In this document: positions 9,058-16,886 of the stretch, one piece after another
Layout: every line of letters begins with the position of its first letter
Numbering within the stretch: the stretch's first letter is position 1
From: Acidimicrobiia bacterium
GTDB taxonomy: Bacteria; Acidobacteriota; Vicinamibacteria; Vicinamibacterales; SCN-69-37
Assembly: GCA_016871335.1 (NCBI GenBank)
Contig: VFZF01000017.1
Span: 1 to 55,756 of the forward strand
DNA: 55,756 nt
Direction of reading: 5' to 3'
The notes under the pieces: generated by a model
Seen by the model: the letters and a program-made list of their open reading frames with translations, nothing else
Told to the model about the DNA's origin: nothing
Databases searched by the model: none
Translations under genes and position numbers: made by a program

Positions 9058-9225
9058 GTGTTAGATGTTGGCCGGCCCGGCGATCGCTTGGTCGGGTACG
9101 ACAATGAGCGTGGAAAGGGCGACCATCGGCACCTGGGCGGACGGGAAGAAGCGTATGACTTCACCACAGTCGAATTGCTCGTGCGCGACTTCCTGAGGGA
9201 TGTCGGGCATTGGAGGTCGAAATGA
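9058..9225 (+). pseudogene. 5'-truncated TumE-like toxin (DUF6516)
   Basis: The frame from 9058 encodes VGYDNERGKGDHRHLGGREE and then AYDFTTVELLVRDFLRDVGHW. This looks like the C-terminal half of TumE-family (DUF6516) toxins, which share a YDN..GKGDHRH core. The N-terminal half is missing; the fragment abuts the AlkD-like gene. Its TGA overlaps the next ATG by 4 nt (ATGA, 9222-9225), the usual arrangement of a toxin-first operon. Family assignment is from memory of the motif. Confidence 0.65.
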
Positions 9226-9470
9226 AGAAAGTCACGATTCGAATTCAGCGACAACCAGAGGCCGCCTTGGCGGAAATGGGCGATCGCTTCGCAAAGGCAT
9301 GGCACACCGGCAAGGCGAGCGGAGCGATGTTGGTCTTTGAGACCCCTGCTGCGCTGTTTCGGACGTGGCTGCGCTGATGGAATGTGGCTTAATCGCACGT
9401 GTGGACAACGGAAAGTGCCACGTACCGTACGAGGTGATTCACGCCGAATTCGACCTGCACGCATGGTCTG
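9222..9470 (+). pseudogene. decayed TumA-like antitoxin
   Basis: The 5' part (9222-9377) encodes 51 aa starting MKKVTIRIQRQPEAALAEMG and ending LVFETPAALFRTWLR. The 3' part lies in another frame from 9362 (DVAALMECGLIARVDNGKCH, then VPYEVIHAEFDL). The intact antitoxin has a winged helix-turn-helix core between FxxPxxLFR and DVxxLxxxGLI. That core of roughly 35-40 residues is gone, and the join at about 9360 shifts the frame. The 3' frame has lost its own stop and runs on into the S9 peptidase gene. Confidence 0.65.
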
Positions 9471-9499
9471 AGTGGCATACTTACGCCAGGAGTGTGGCC

Positions 9500-11536
9500 A
9501 TGCCTCGTGTGCCCCGATTGACGTCTCCCCTGCTTTCGATCGCGCTCACCCTCGTCTTCGCCGCCGGTGCGCTGGCGCAGGACACGTTCACCCCCCATCA
9601 CGTCGCGAAGATCCGCACGGTCGCACAAGTCGCGATCTCCCCGGACGGGACCGAGGTGGCCTACGTGCTCGCGGTGCTCCGTATTCCGTTCCAGGATGAC
9701 GATGGGCCGGCGTGGACGGAGCTGCATGTGGTGCGAGCGGACGGCCAGTCGCGGGCGTATGTCACCGGTGCGGTCAACGTGGCGAACGTGCGGTGGTCGC
9801 CGGACGGGAAGAGCCTCGGATTCCTGACCCGGCGCACGGGTGATACGACCCGGTCGCTCTACGTCGTGCCTCGCGATGGCGCCGAAGCGCGCAAGGTTCT
9901 CGCGCACACCACCGACATCGTCTCCTACGAGTTCAGTCCGGATGGCAGGCAGATCGCGTTCGTCGCACGCGACGCAGCTCGTCCGGAGCGGGCCGAACTG
10001 GTCAGGCGCGGATTCTCGCAGGACGTCTTCGAAGAGAACCTGCTGCTCCAGCGTGTGTGGGTGGCACCCTTCGACGGCACCACCGCAGGCACTCCGCGCG
10101 TGATCAACGCGCCTGGACACGCCACGACGATCACATGGAATCCGGCCGGCTCCCGGCTCGCCGTCCTCTACGCGCCGACTGCACTGGTCGACGACGACCT
10201 CATGGAGAAGAAGGTCCATGTCGTTGACCCGACGATGGGCGAGCCGATGACGAAGTTCAACAACCCGGGCAAGATCGGCCAGGTGGCGTGGAGTCCGGAC
10301 GGCACCACACTGGCGATGGTCTCTGCGGCCGACATCAATGACCCGTCGGAGGGACGCCTGATGGTCGCGCCGGCCACCGGCGGTGCGCTCCGTGACCTCA
10401 TGCCGGCGTACAACGCCCACGTACGCGGCTTCGCCTGGAGGGACGCCAACACCGTTGTCTACATGGCCGAGGAGGGTGTGACGTCGGCGATCGGCGAGGT
10501 TCGCAGGGACGGCACTGCCCCACGAACCGTGATGCCGACCGGCGGACCGGTGATCGTCGCGATGGACCGTGCGGCGAATGGCACCGTCGCGCTGCTGGCC
10601 CACACACCGTCACATCCAGCCGAAGTGTACCTGCTGGATTCCGGTGGCGCCACACCGAGGCGGTTGACCAACAACAACCCGTGGCTGGCCACGATGAAGA
10701 TGGCGAAGCAGGAAGTCGTGCGCTTCAAGGCGCGGGACGGGCTGGACCTTGAAGGGGTCCTCGTGCGGCCACTGGATGAGGTCGCCGGTCAGCGTTATCC
10801 GCTCATTCTCAACGTGCATGGCGGCCCCGAAGCGCGTGATGCTCACGGCTGGGTGACGTCGTATTCGAACGCCGGACAGATGGCGGCGGCGCAGGGATTC
10901 GCGGTGTTTTATCCGAACTACCGCGGCAGCACGGGACGCGGCGTCGCGTTCTCGAAGCTCGGCCAGGGGGAACCGGCCGGCAAGGAATTTGATGACTTGG
11001 TGGACGCGGTGGATCACCTCATCAACATCGGACTGGTGGACCGCGCCAAAGTCGGCATCACCGGTGGGTCGTATGGCGGCTACGCGAGTGCGTGGGGGGC
11101 GACCTACTACTCGGAGCGGTTTGCGGCCTCGGTGATGTTTGTCGGCATCAGCAACAAGGTGTCAAAGGTCGGCACCACGGACATCTCCAACGAGGAGTTC
11201 CATGTGCACGCGCTCAAGCGACCGTGGGACGACTGGCAGTTCATGCTCGACCGCAGTCCGGTCACCCACGTCGCGAAGTCAAAGACGCCGACCCTGATCC
11301 TGCACGGCACGGCGGACCCGCGCGTGCATCCGACGCAGTCGCTCGAGCTCTACCGGCACATGAAGCTGCACGGCAAGACCGTCCGCCTCGTGTGGTATCC
11401 CGGCGAAGGCCACGGCAATGCCCGCGCGGCGTCGCGTCTCGACTACAGCCTGCGTCTGATGCAGTGGATGACGCACTACCTCAAGGGTCCCGGCGGCGCG
11501 CCGCCGCCGGCCGACATTGACTACCGCGAGCGGTAA
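9500..11536 (+). CDS. exported S9 family peptidase (acylaminoacyl-peptidase-like)
   Basis: The product is 678 aa: a signal peptide (PLLSIALTLVFAAGALAQ), a seven-bladed propeller with WSPDG-type repeats (about 40-400), and an alpha/beta-hydrolase domain. The catalytic triad is visible as Ser524 (GGSYGGY), Asp606 (HGTADPRVHP) and His638 (GEGHGN). It should cleave short peptides in the periplasm, acting as an exo- or oligopeptidase. I chose ATG 9500 because AGGAG precedes it and the signal peptide begins there. The frame is open upstream only because the antitoxin relic reads into it. Confidence 0.93.
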   Translation: MPRVPRLTSPLLSIALTLVFAAGALAQDTFTPHHVAKIRTVAQVAISPDGTEVAYVLAVLRIPFQDDDGPAWTELHVVRADGQSRAYVTGAVNVANVRWSPDGKSLGFLTRRTGDTTRSLYVVPRDGAEARKVLAHTTDIVSYEFSPDGRQIAFVARDAARPERAELVRRGFSQDVFEENLLLQRVWVAPFDGTTAGTPRVINAPGHATTITWNPAGSRLAVLYAPTALVDDDLMEKKVHVVDPTMGEPMTKFNNPGKIGQVAWSPDGTTLAMVSAADINDPSEGRLMVAPATGGALRDLMPAYNAHVRGFAWRDANTVVYMAEEGVTSAIGEVRRDGTAPRTVMPTGGPVIVAMDRAANGTVALLAHTPSHPAEVYLLDSGGATPRRLTNNNPWLATMKMAKQEVVRFKARDGLDLEGVLVRPLDEVAGQRYPLILNVHGGPEARDAHGWVTSYSNAGQMAAAQGFAVFYPNYRGSTGRGVAFSKLGQGEPAGKEFDDLVDAVDHLINIGLVDRAKVGITGGSYGGYASAWGATYYSERFAASVMFVGISNKVSKVGTTDISNEEFHVHALKRPWDDWQFMLDRSPVTHVAKSKTPTLILHGTADPRVHPTQSLELYRHMKLHGKTVRLVWYPGEGHGNARAASRLDYSLRLMQWMTHYLKGPGGAPPPADIDYRER

Positions 11537-11541
11537 TGGAG

Positions 11542-11569
11542 TTCACAACGAGGCGTGGAGGGCTGGGAG
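11542..11569 (+). repeat. 28-bp dispersed repeat, copy 2
   Basis: This is the second copy of the element at 2902-2929 (one mismatch). It lies 6 bp after the S9 peptidase stop. Its 3' end (GGGAG) sits 11 nt before the next start codon and may serve as that gene's ribosome binding site. Confidence 0.6.
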
Positions 11570-11579
11570 TTCGTTCCAT

Positions 11580-12779
11580 ATGACGACACGACTTGTGACG
11601 ACCATACTGGTCACCACGCTCAGTGCCGGGCTGTTCGCATCACAGCAGGCCGGAGGCGTCTGGGCTGATTTTCTGACGTTTTATCGCCAAGCGCTAACCC
11701 AACACGCCATCGTCGGCAGTTCGGTGGCGCTGGTGGAGAACGGCCGCATCGTGCAGCGGGCGCACGAGGGGCTGCGTGATCAGAAGACCGGCGCGGCTGT
11801 GGACGACAACACGATCTTCCACTGGGCGTCGATCACCAAGACGTTCACCGGCATTGCCATCATGCGGTTGCGAGACGAGGGACGTCTCACGCTCGACGAC
11901 CCGATCGTGAAGTACGTGCCTGAGTTCCGGAAGGTGCACAACCCGTTCGGACCGTCGGAACAGGTCACGATTCGGCACGTGCTGTCGCACTCGTCCGGCC
12001 TTCGCAGCGGGACGTGGCCGTGGGGCGGCCAGGAGTGGCACCCGTTTGAACCACCCGGATGGGAGCAACTGGTCGGCATGATGCCGTACACGAGGATCGA
12101 GTTTGCGCCGGGATCGAAGTACCAATATTCCAATCCCGGCATCGTGCTGCTTGGACGCGTGATCGAGGACCTTGCGGGCGAGCCCTACGAGACGTACGTT
12201 GACAAGCAGATCTGGCGGCCGCTCGGCATGACGCGCACGTTCTTCGACCGCGCGCCGCACCACCTGCGAGGCGACCGGTCACACAGCTACTTCGTCACCG
12301 ACGCCGGCACGACCGAAGCACCATTTGATTTCGACACGGGCATCACGGTGTCCAACGGCGGCATGAACGCGCCCGTCGATGACCTGGTGAAATACATCGC
12401 GTTCCTGACGGGCAGCAGCGACGCCGCGACGAAGGCGCGTTACGACGCCATCCTGAAGCGATCGTCGCTGGAAGAAATGTGGAAGCCCATCGTGCCGGTG
12501 TCATCGAACGTCCAGATGGGTCTGACCTACTTTCTGGAACGGCACAACGGTCAGGACTTCATCGCGCACAGCGGGGGCCAGAACGGATTCATCTCGCACT
12601 TCTATCTGCACCCGGCCACCGGTAGGGCCTACCTCGTCGCGTTCAACACGCAGACGACGTCACAGAAGAGCGGGAACGACCGCAACACGCGCGCGCTGGA
12701 CGCAGCGGTCACGCAGTGGCTGATCGGGCGGTGGTTTCAGGTGATGGCACGCTACAACCCAGCGCGCCCTACTTTATGA
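11580..12779 (+). CDS. exported serine hydrolase of the beta-lactamase / DD-peptidase fold
   Basis: The product is 399 aa with a signal peptide (LVTTILVTTLSAGLFASQ). Active-site motifs of the class C beta-lactamase / penicillin-binding protein fold are present: Ser84-x-x-Lys87 (SITK), Tyr183-Ser-Asn185 and His330-Ser-Gly-Gly. Such proteins act as D-aminopeptidases, esterases or carboxypeptidases as well as beta-lactamases; the substrate cannot be told. It starts at ATG 11580, 43 bp after the S9 peptidase, and may share its transcript. Its 3' end overlaps the convergent ktrA gene by 11 bp. Confidence 0.9.
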   Translation: MTTRLVTTILVTTLSAGLFASQQAGGVWADFLTFYRQALTQHAIVGSSVALVENGRIVQRAHEGLRDQKTGAAVDDNTIFHWASITKTFTGIAIMRLRDEGRLTLDDPIVKYVPEFRKVHNPFGPSEQVTIRHVLSHSSGLRSGTWPWGGQEWHPFEPPGWEQLVGMMPYTRIEFAPGSKYQYSNPGIVLLGRVIEDLAGEPYETYVDKQIWRPLGMTRTFFDRAPHHLRGDRSHSYFVTDAGTTEAPFDFDTGITVSNGGMNAPVDDLVKYIAFLTGSSDAATKARYDAILKRSSLEEMWKPIVPVSSNVQMGLTYFLERHNGQDFIAHSGGQNGFISHFYLHPATGRAYLVAFNTQTTSQKSGNDRNTRALDAAVTQWLIGRWFQVMARYNPARPTL

Positions 12780-13443
12780 CCAGACGTTCCAGCGCAATCA
12801 GCGCCTTGTTCGCACCGACCAGCGCCAACGTGTCGCCGGCCTGAATCGTCTCATCGGCCGGCGGACTCACGCTGGTGGTGTTCTTGCCGTCTACGCTGCG
12901 CTTGATCGCGATCAGGGTTAGTCCATGTTTTGCGCGCAGGTCGATCGCGCGCAGCGACTTGCCGACAAACATCTCCGGCGCCGGGATCTCGATGATGCTG
13001 AAATCACTCGACAGGCTGATGTAATCGATCACATTCGGCACCACCAGGCTGTGCGCCATGCGCGTGGCGGCCTCGCGCTCGGGATAGATCACACGATCAA
13101 CGCCCAGCCGCTCGAGGATGCGCCCGTGCACCTCGGTGGTGGACTTGGCGACGATGTGTTTGACGCCCATTTCCTTGACGGCCATCACGATGAGGAGCGA
13201 GGCCTCGACGTTGGCGCCGATGGAAATCACCGCGACGTCCACGTCACCGACTCCGGCCTCCCGCAACGCCTTCGGGTCAATGGCATTAAGAATCAGCAGA
13301 TGTGGGACGACATCCGACAACTCCTGCACGTGATCAGGATCCGAATCGATGCCGAGCACGTCCTGCCCGAGGCTGATCAACGTGGTGGCCATCGCGGCGC
13401 CAAAACGCCCGAGGCCGATGACCGCAAATTTTCGTTTCACCAT
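12769..13443 (-). CDS. ktrA: KtrA/TrkA-type potassium channel regulatory subunit
   Basis: The product is 224 aa. The N-terminal RCK/Rossmann domain has GLGRFGAAMATTL for nucleotide binding and an acidic end of the second strand (GIDSDPDHVQEL). The C-terminal RCK-C domain is residues about 140-224. An octameric ring of such subunits gates the membrane channel KtrB in response to ATP/ADP or NAD(H). ATG 13443 follows the ktrB stop by 5 bp, so the pair is an operon (ktrB first). The open frame extends to 13563 but that part is the shadow of ktrB. Confidence 0.93.
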   Translation of the reverse strand: MVKRKFAVIGLGRFGAAMATTLISLGQDVLGIDSDPDHVQELSDVVPHLLILNAIDPKALREAGVGDVDVAVISIGANVEASLLIVMAVKEMGVKHIVAKSTTEVHGRILERLGVDRVIYPEREAATRMAHSLVVPNVIDYISLSSDFSIIEIPAPEMFVGKSLRAIDLRAKHGLTLIAIKRSVDGKNTTSVSPPADETIQAGDTLALVGANKALIALERLVIK

Positions 13444-13448
13444 AGGTG

Positions 13449-14792
13449 TTATCCGATCAGAACGCGCCCTTCGGGATACCGCACGCGTGGCGCCGTCGCT
13501 CGGGCGGCCAGCGCAAAAGCCAGCGTGAGGGGGCCGATGCGGCCCATGAACATCAACAAACAAATCAGCAGGCGACCGGGCTCCGAAAACGACGCGCTGA
13601 GGCTCAGCGGCGTGCCGGGGACACCCGTGGAGAGCCCGACCGTGCCGAACGCCGACGCCGATTCAAACAATGTGCGCAGCAAATCGGTGCCCTCGATCAC
13701 CAGCAGTGCGCCGGCCACGAGATTCAGCGAGAGAAACGCAATGAGACTGATAAAAAACGCCCGCGCCACGGCATCACCAGGGATGCGGCGGCCCATGACA
13801 TGCGGTTCGGCCATGCCGCGAATCGTGGCCCACAGCGCCATCACCGTCACGCCGAACGTGCTGATCTTAATGCCCCCCGCCGTGCCGCCGGGAGCGCCGC
13901 CGATGAACATCAGGATGAGCAGGAACAGGTAGGCCGGCGCGCTCAACGCGCTCATGTCGATCGTGTTGAAGCCGGCGGTGCGGGCCGTGACCGACTGGAA
14001 GACCGCTGCAAGCGCCGCTTCCGCCCGTGACATGTCGCCCAACGTTGCCGCGTTGCCCCGTTCCACCAGATACAACCCGGCCGCACCGAGTGTCAGAAGC
14101 ACGGCCGACATGACCAGCACAAACCGCGAGTGCAGGGTCAGCGCTCGCCGGACACGATACCGCCACAAATCGGTCAACACGAGGTATCCAATGCCGCCGG
14201 TGACGATCAGCACCATGACCGTTCCGTTCACGACCAGATCCCCCCGCCAGCTCATGAGACTGTCGGAGAACAGGCTGAATCCCGCATTGTTGAAGGCCGA
14301 GACCGCGTGGAACAGGCCGAGCCACGCCGCGTCACCGGCGCCAAACTGCGGCCACCACCGCACCCAGAGGATGAGCGCGCCGACCACTTCAATCGCCAGC
14401 GTCACCTTCACCACGGTGAGCGCAAACCGGACCACGTCCCGCCGCGAGTCAAGGTTGAGTGACTCCTGCAACGAGGCCTGCTCGCTCATCGACACGCGCC
14501 GGCCGATCATCATGGCGATGAACGTGGCCAGGGTCATGTAGCCCAGCCCCCCGACCTGAATGAGCCCCAGAATCGTCGCCTGTCCGAAGCCGGAAAATGC
14601 CGTGGGGGTGTCCACCACGACCAACCCGGTCACACAGACGGCTGATGTCGCCGTAAAAAAGGCCGCCGACCAGCCCAGGGAGACCCCGGATGCGCTCGCC
14701 AGGGGAGTGGCCAGGAGGAGGGTCCCAAGCAGAATGACCCCCGCAAAACCGGTCGCCAGCAACTGGGGCGGCGACATCGGACGACGACGCAT
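13449..14792 (-). CDS. ktrB: KtrB/TrkH-type potassium uptake channel
   Basis: The product is 447 aa, the size of KtrB. It has four M1-P-M2 repeats whose pore loops keep the selectivity-filter glycine: TSAVCVTGLVVVDT, AVSAFNNAGFSLF, SVTARTAGFNTID and SASAFGTVGLSTG. The third M2 segment contains the glycine-rich gating loop (IGGAPGGTAGGIK). It imports K+ (or Na+-coupled K+) across the cytoplasmic membrane together with KtrA. It is divergent from ppk1, with only 36 bp between the starts. Confidence 0.95.
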   Translation of the reverse strand: MRRRPMSPPQLLATGFAGVILLGTLLLATPLASASGVSLGWSAAFFTATSAVCVTGLVVVDTPTAFSGFGQATILGLIQVGGLGYMTLATFIAMMIGRRVSMSEQASLQESLNLDSRRDVVRFALTVVKVTLAIEVVGALILWVRWWPQFGAGDAAWLGLFHAVSAFNNAGFSLFSDSLMSWRGDLVVNGTVMVLIVTGGIGYLVLTDLWRYRVRRALTLHSRFVLVMSAVLLTLGAAGLYLVERGNAATLGDMSRAEAALAAVFQSVTARTAGFNTIDMSALSAPAYLFLLILMFIGGAPGGTAGGIKISTFGVTVMALWATIRGMAEPHVMGRRIPGDAVARAFFISLIAFLSLNLVAGALLVIEGTDLLRTLFESASAFGTVGLSTGVPGTPLSLSASFSEPGRLLICLLMFMGRIGPLTLAFALAARATAPRVRYPEGRVLIG

Positions 14793-14828
14793 GACCGGTC
14801 ATGTTACATCGGGTGGGTAGAATGGGGT

Positions 14829-16886
14829 GTGGACCCCGAATTGTTCCTGAACCGGGAACTGAGCTGGCTCGCGTTTAATCGACGGGTCCTTGCGCAGGCC
14901 CAGGACCCGGCCCATCCCCTGCTCGAACGCGTCAAGTTCCTGGCGATTGTCGGCTCGAACCTCGACGAGTTCTTCATGATCCGCGTTGCGTCGCTGCTGC
15001 GCAAGCAGCGCACGAACACCGAAGACGTGTCGACTGACGGCATGACCACCGAACAACAGCTGCTGCAGGTGCGCAAGCAGGCGGCTGAGATGATGGTGCA
15101 GCAGGCAAAATGCTGGTCGCAAGACTTGCGGCCACAGCTGGCCGGTCAACACGTGCAGTTTCTCGAACCCGGGGACTACACACCGGCGATCACGCAGTAT
15201 CTGGAAGGGTATTTCACGCGCGAAGTGTGGCCGGTGCTGACGCCCCTCGCGTTTGACCCCGGGCATCCGTTCCCGTACATCTCGAATCTGAGTTTGAATC
15301 TGGCGGTGGTGGTGCGGCATGGCGGCGAAACGAAGTTCGCCCGCGTGAAGCTGCCCGACGTGTTGCCGCGCTTCATTCCCCTGCCCGACCGGCTGACGGC
15401 CAGGGGCACCAGTGCATTTGTCTTCCTCGAAGACGTGGTGCGCGCCAACCTCGGCCGGCTGTTTCCCGGCACCACGGTCAAGGGGGCCTATCTGTTCCGC
15501 GTCATCCGTGACGCCGACCTGGTGATTCAGGAGGACGAAGCGGACGACCTGCTCGAATCGATCGACCAGGGCTTGCGGCAGCGTCGCCATGGGGCGCTGG
15601 CGCTGCTTGCCGTCGAATCCGGCGTGCCCCGACGGGTGCTCGACATCCTGATCGAGAACTTCGAGGTCGAAGAGGAAAACGTGCTTCGCACCAAGGAGCG
15701 GCTTGGATTCAGCGACTGGATGCAGCTCACGAAGCTGCATCGGCCTGAACTGAAGTATCCGCCTTTCCAGCCGGCGCCGATCTGGGCCTCTGCCGACCCG
15801 GAGACGATCTTCGACGACCTGCGGCAACACGATCGGCTTGTGCACCATCCGTTTCAATCGTTTGGCGCCGTCGAGTCGTTTCTGCGAGCGGCGGTGGAAG
15901 ACCCGCAGGTCATCGGCATCAAGATGACGCTCTACCGCATCGGGGCGAACTCGCCACTGATTGACCTGTTGCTGTCGGCGGCGGATGCCGGCAAGCAGGT
16001 CGCCGTGCTGGTGGAACTGAAGGCCCGCTTCGATGAACGCAACAACATCCAGTGGGCGCAGCGGCTGGAAGCTGCCGGCATTCACGTGGTCTACGGCCTG
16101 GTCAACCTGAAGACACACTGCAAACTCTGTCTGGTCATCCGGAAAGAATCCGCAGGCATCCGGCGCTACGCGCATCTGGGCACGGGCAACTACAACGCCG
16201 TCACCGCGCGCCTCTACACGGACATCGGGCTGTTCACGTCACGCGATGCGCTGGTGGAGGACGCCTCGGATCTGTTCAACTACCTGACCGGCTATTCGAA
16301 CCAGACTCAGTACCGCGAGCTGCTGGTGGCGCCCGTCAGCCTGCGCAGCGGATTGTCGCAGTTGATTGAGCGGGAGATTGCCGCTGCGAGCGAGGGCAAG
16401 CCGGCGGGCATCATCATCAAGGTCAATGCCATCACGGATTCCGGCATGGTGCGGCTGCTTTATCGCGCGTCGCAGGCGGGCGTCCGTGTGGACCTGATTG
16501 TGCGGGGTGTCTGCGTCCTCCGCCCTGGCGTTCCAGGTGTCAGCGACCTCATCACCGTCCGCTCCATCGTCGGCCGCTTCCTTGAGCATTCGCGTATTTT
16601 CTGGTTCGCCAATGCCGGCATACCGACCATCTACATCGGCAGCGCGGACATCATGGAGCGCAACCTGGATCGTCGCGTGGAAGTGCTGTGCCCGGTGGTG
16701 AGCGCGGACATGGCTGACCATCTCCGCAATGTGGTGCTGGCCGCTTACCTGCGTGATACCAGCCGCAGCCGGGTATTGAGGGCGGACGGCACGTATGTGC
16801 CGCCCGCCGAAGGTGACGAACCGGGTGTAAACGCCCAGGACCTGCTGCTCGAGTGGCAGGCCGCTGACGCGCGGCTGGAAGTCTAG
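14829..16886 (+). CDS. ppk1: polyphosphate kinase 1
   Basis: The product is 685 aa, the usual PPK1 length. It opens with the family signature ELFLNRELSWLAFNRRVLAQ. The phosphorylated histidine is His449 (RRYAHLGTGNYN), and the second conserved histidine is His587 (FLEHSRIFWF). The enzyme polymerises the ATP gamma-phosphate into polyphosphate and can work backwards. The start is GTG 14829. No ppx gene is adjacent. It converges on the M14 peptidase with a 4-bp overlap. Confidence 0.96.
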   Translation: MDPELFLNRELSWLAFNRRVLAQAQDPAHPLLERVKFLAIVGSNLDEFFMIRVASLLRKQRTNTEDVSTDGMTTEQQLLQVRKQAAEMMVQQAKCWSQDLRPQLAGQHVQFLEPGDYTPAITQYLEGYFTREVWPVLTPLAFDPGHPFPYISNLSLNLAVVVRHGGETKFARVKLPDVLPRFIPLPDRLTARGTSAFVFLEDVVRANLGRLFPGTTVKGAYLFRVIRDADLVIQEDEADDLLESIDQGLRQRRHGALALLAVESGVPRRVLDILIENFEVEEENVLRTKERLGFSDWMQLTKLHRPELKYPPFQPAPIWASADPETIFDDLRQHDRLVHHPFQSFGAVESFLRAAVEDPQVIGIKMTLYRIGANSPLIDLLLSAADAGKQVAVLVELKARFDERNNIQWAQRLEAAGIHVVYGLVNLKTHCKLCLVIRKESAGIRRYAHLGTGNYNAVTARLYTDIGLFTSRDALVEDASDLFNYLTGYSNQTQYRELLVAPVSLRSGLSQLIEREIAAASEGKPAGIIIKVNAITDSGMVRLLYRASQAGVRVDLIVRGVCVLRPGVPGVSDLITVRSIVGRFLEHSRIFWFANAGIPTIYIGSADIMERNLDRRVEVLCPVVSADMADHLRNVVLAAYLRDTSRSRVLRADGTYVPPAEGDEPGVNAQDLLLEWQAADARLEV

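Noticed and set aside
9389-10603. 404-codon minus-strand frame over the S9 peptidase
   Set aside because: It is antisense to an intact peptidase with a complete triad; composition is dominated by Arg and His.
14799-16175. 458-codon minus-strand frame over ppk1
   Set aside because: It is fully antisense to ppk1, whose catalytic histidines are intact; it has no binding site or recognisable domain.
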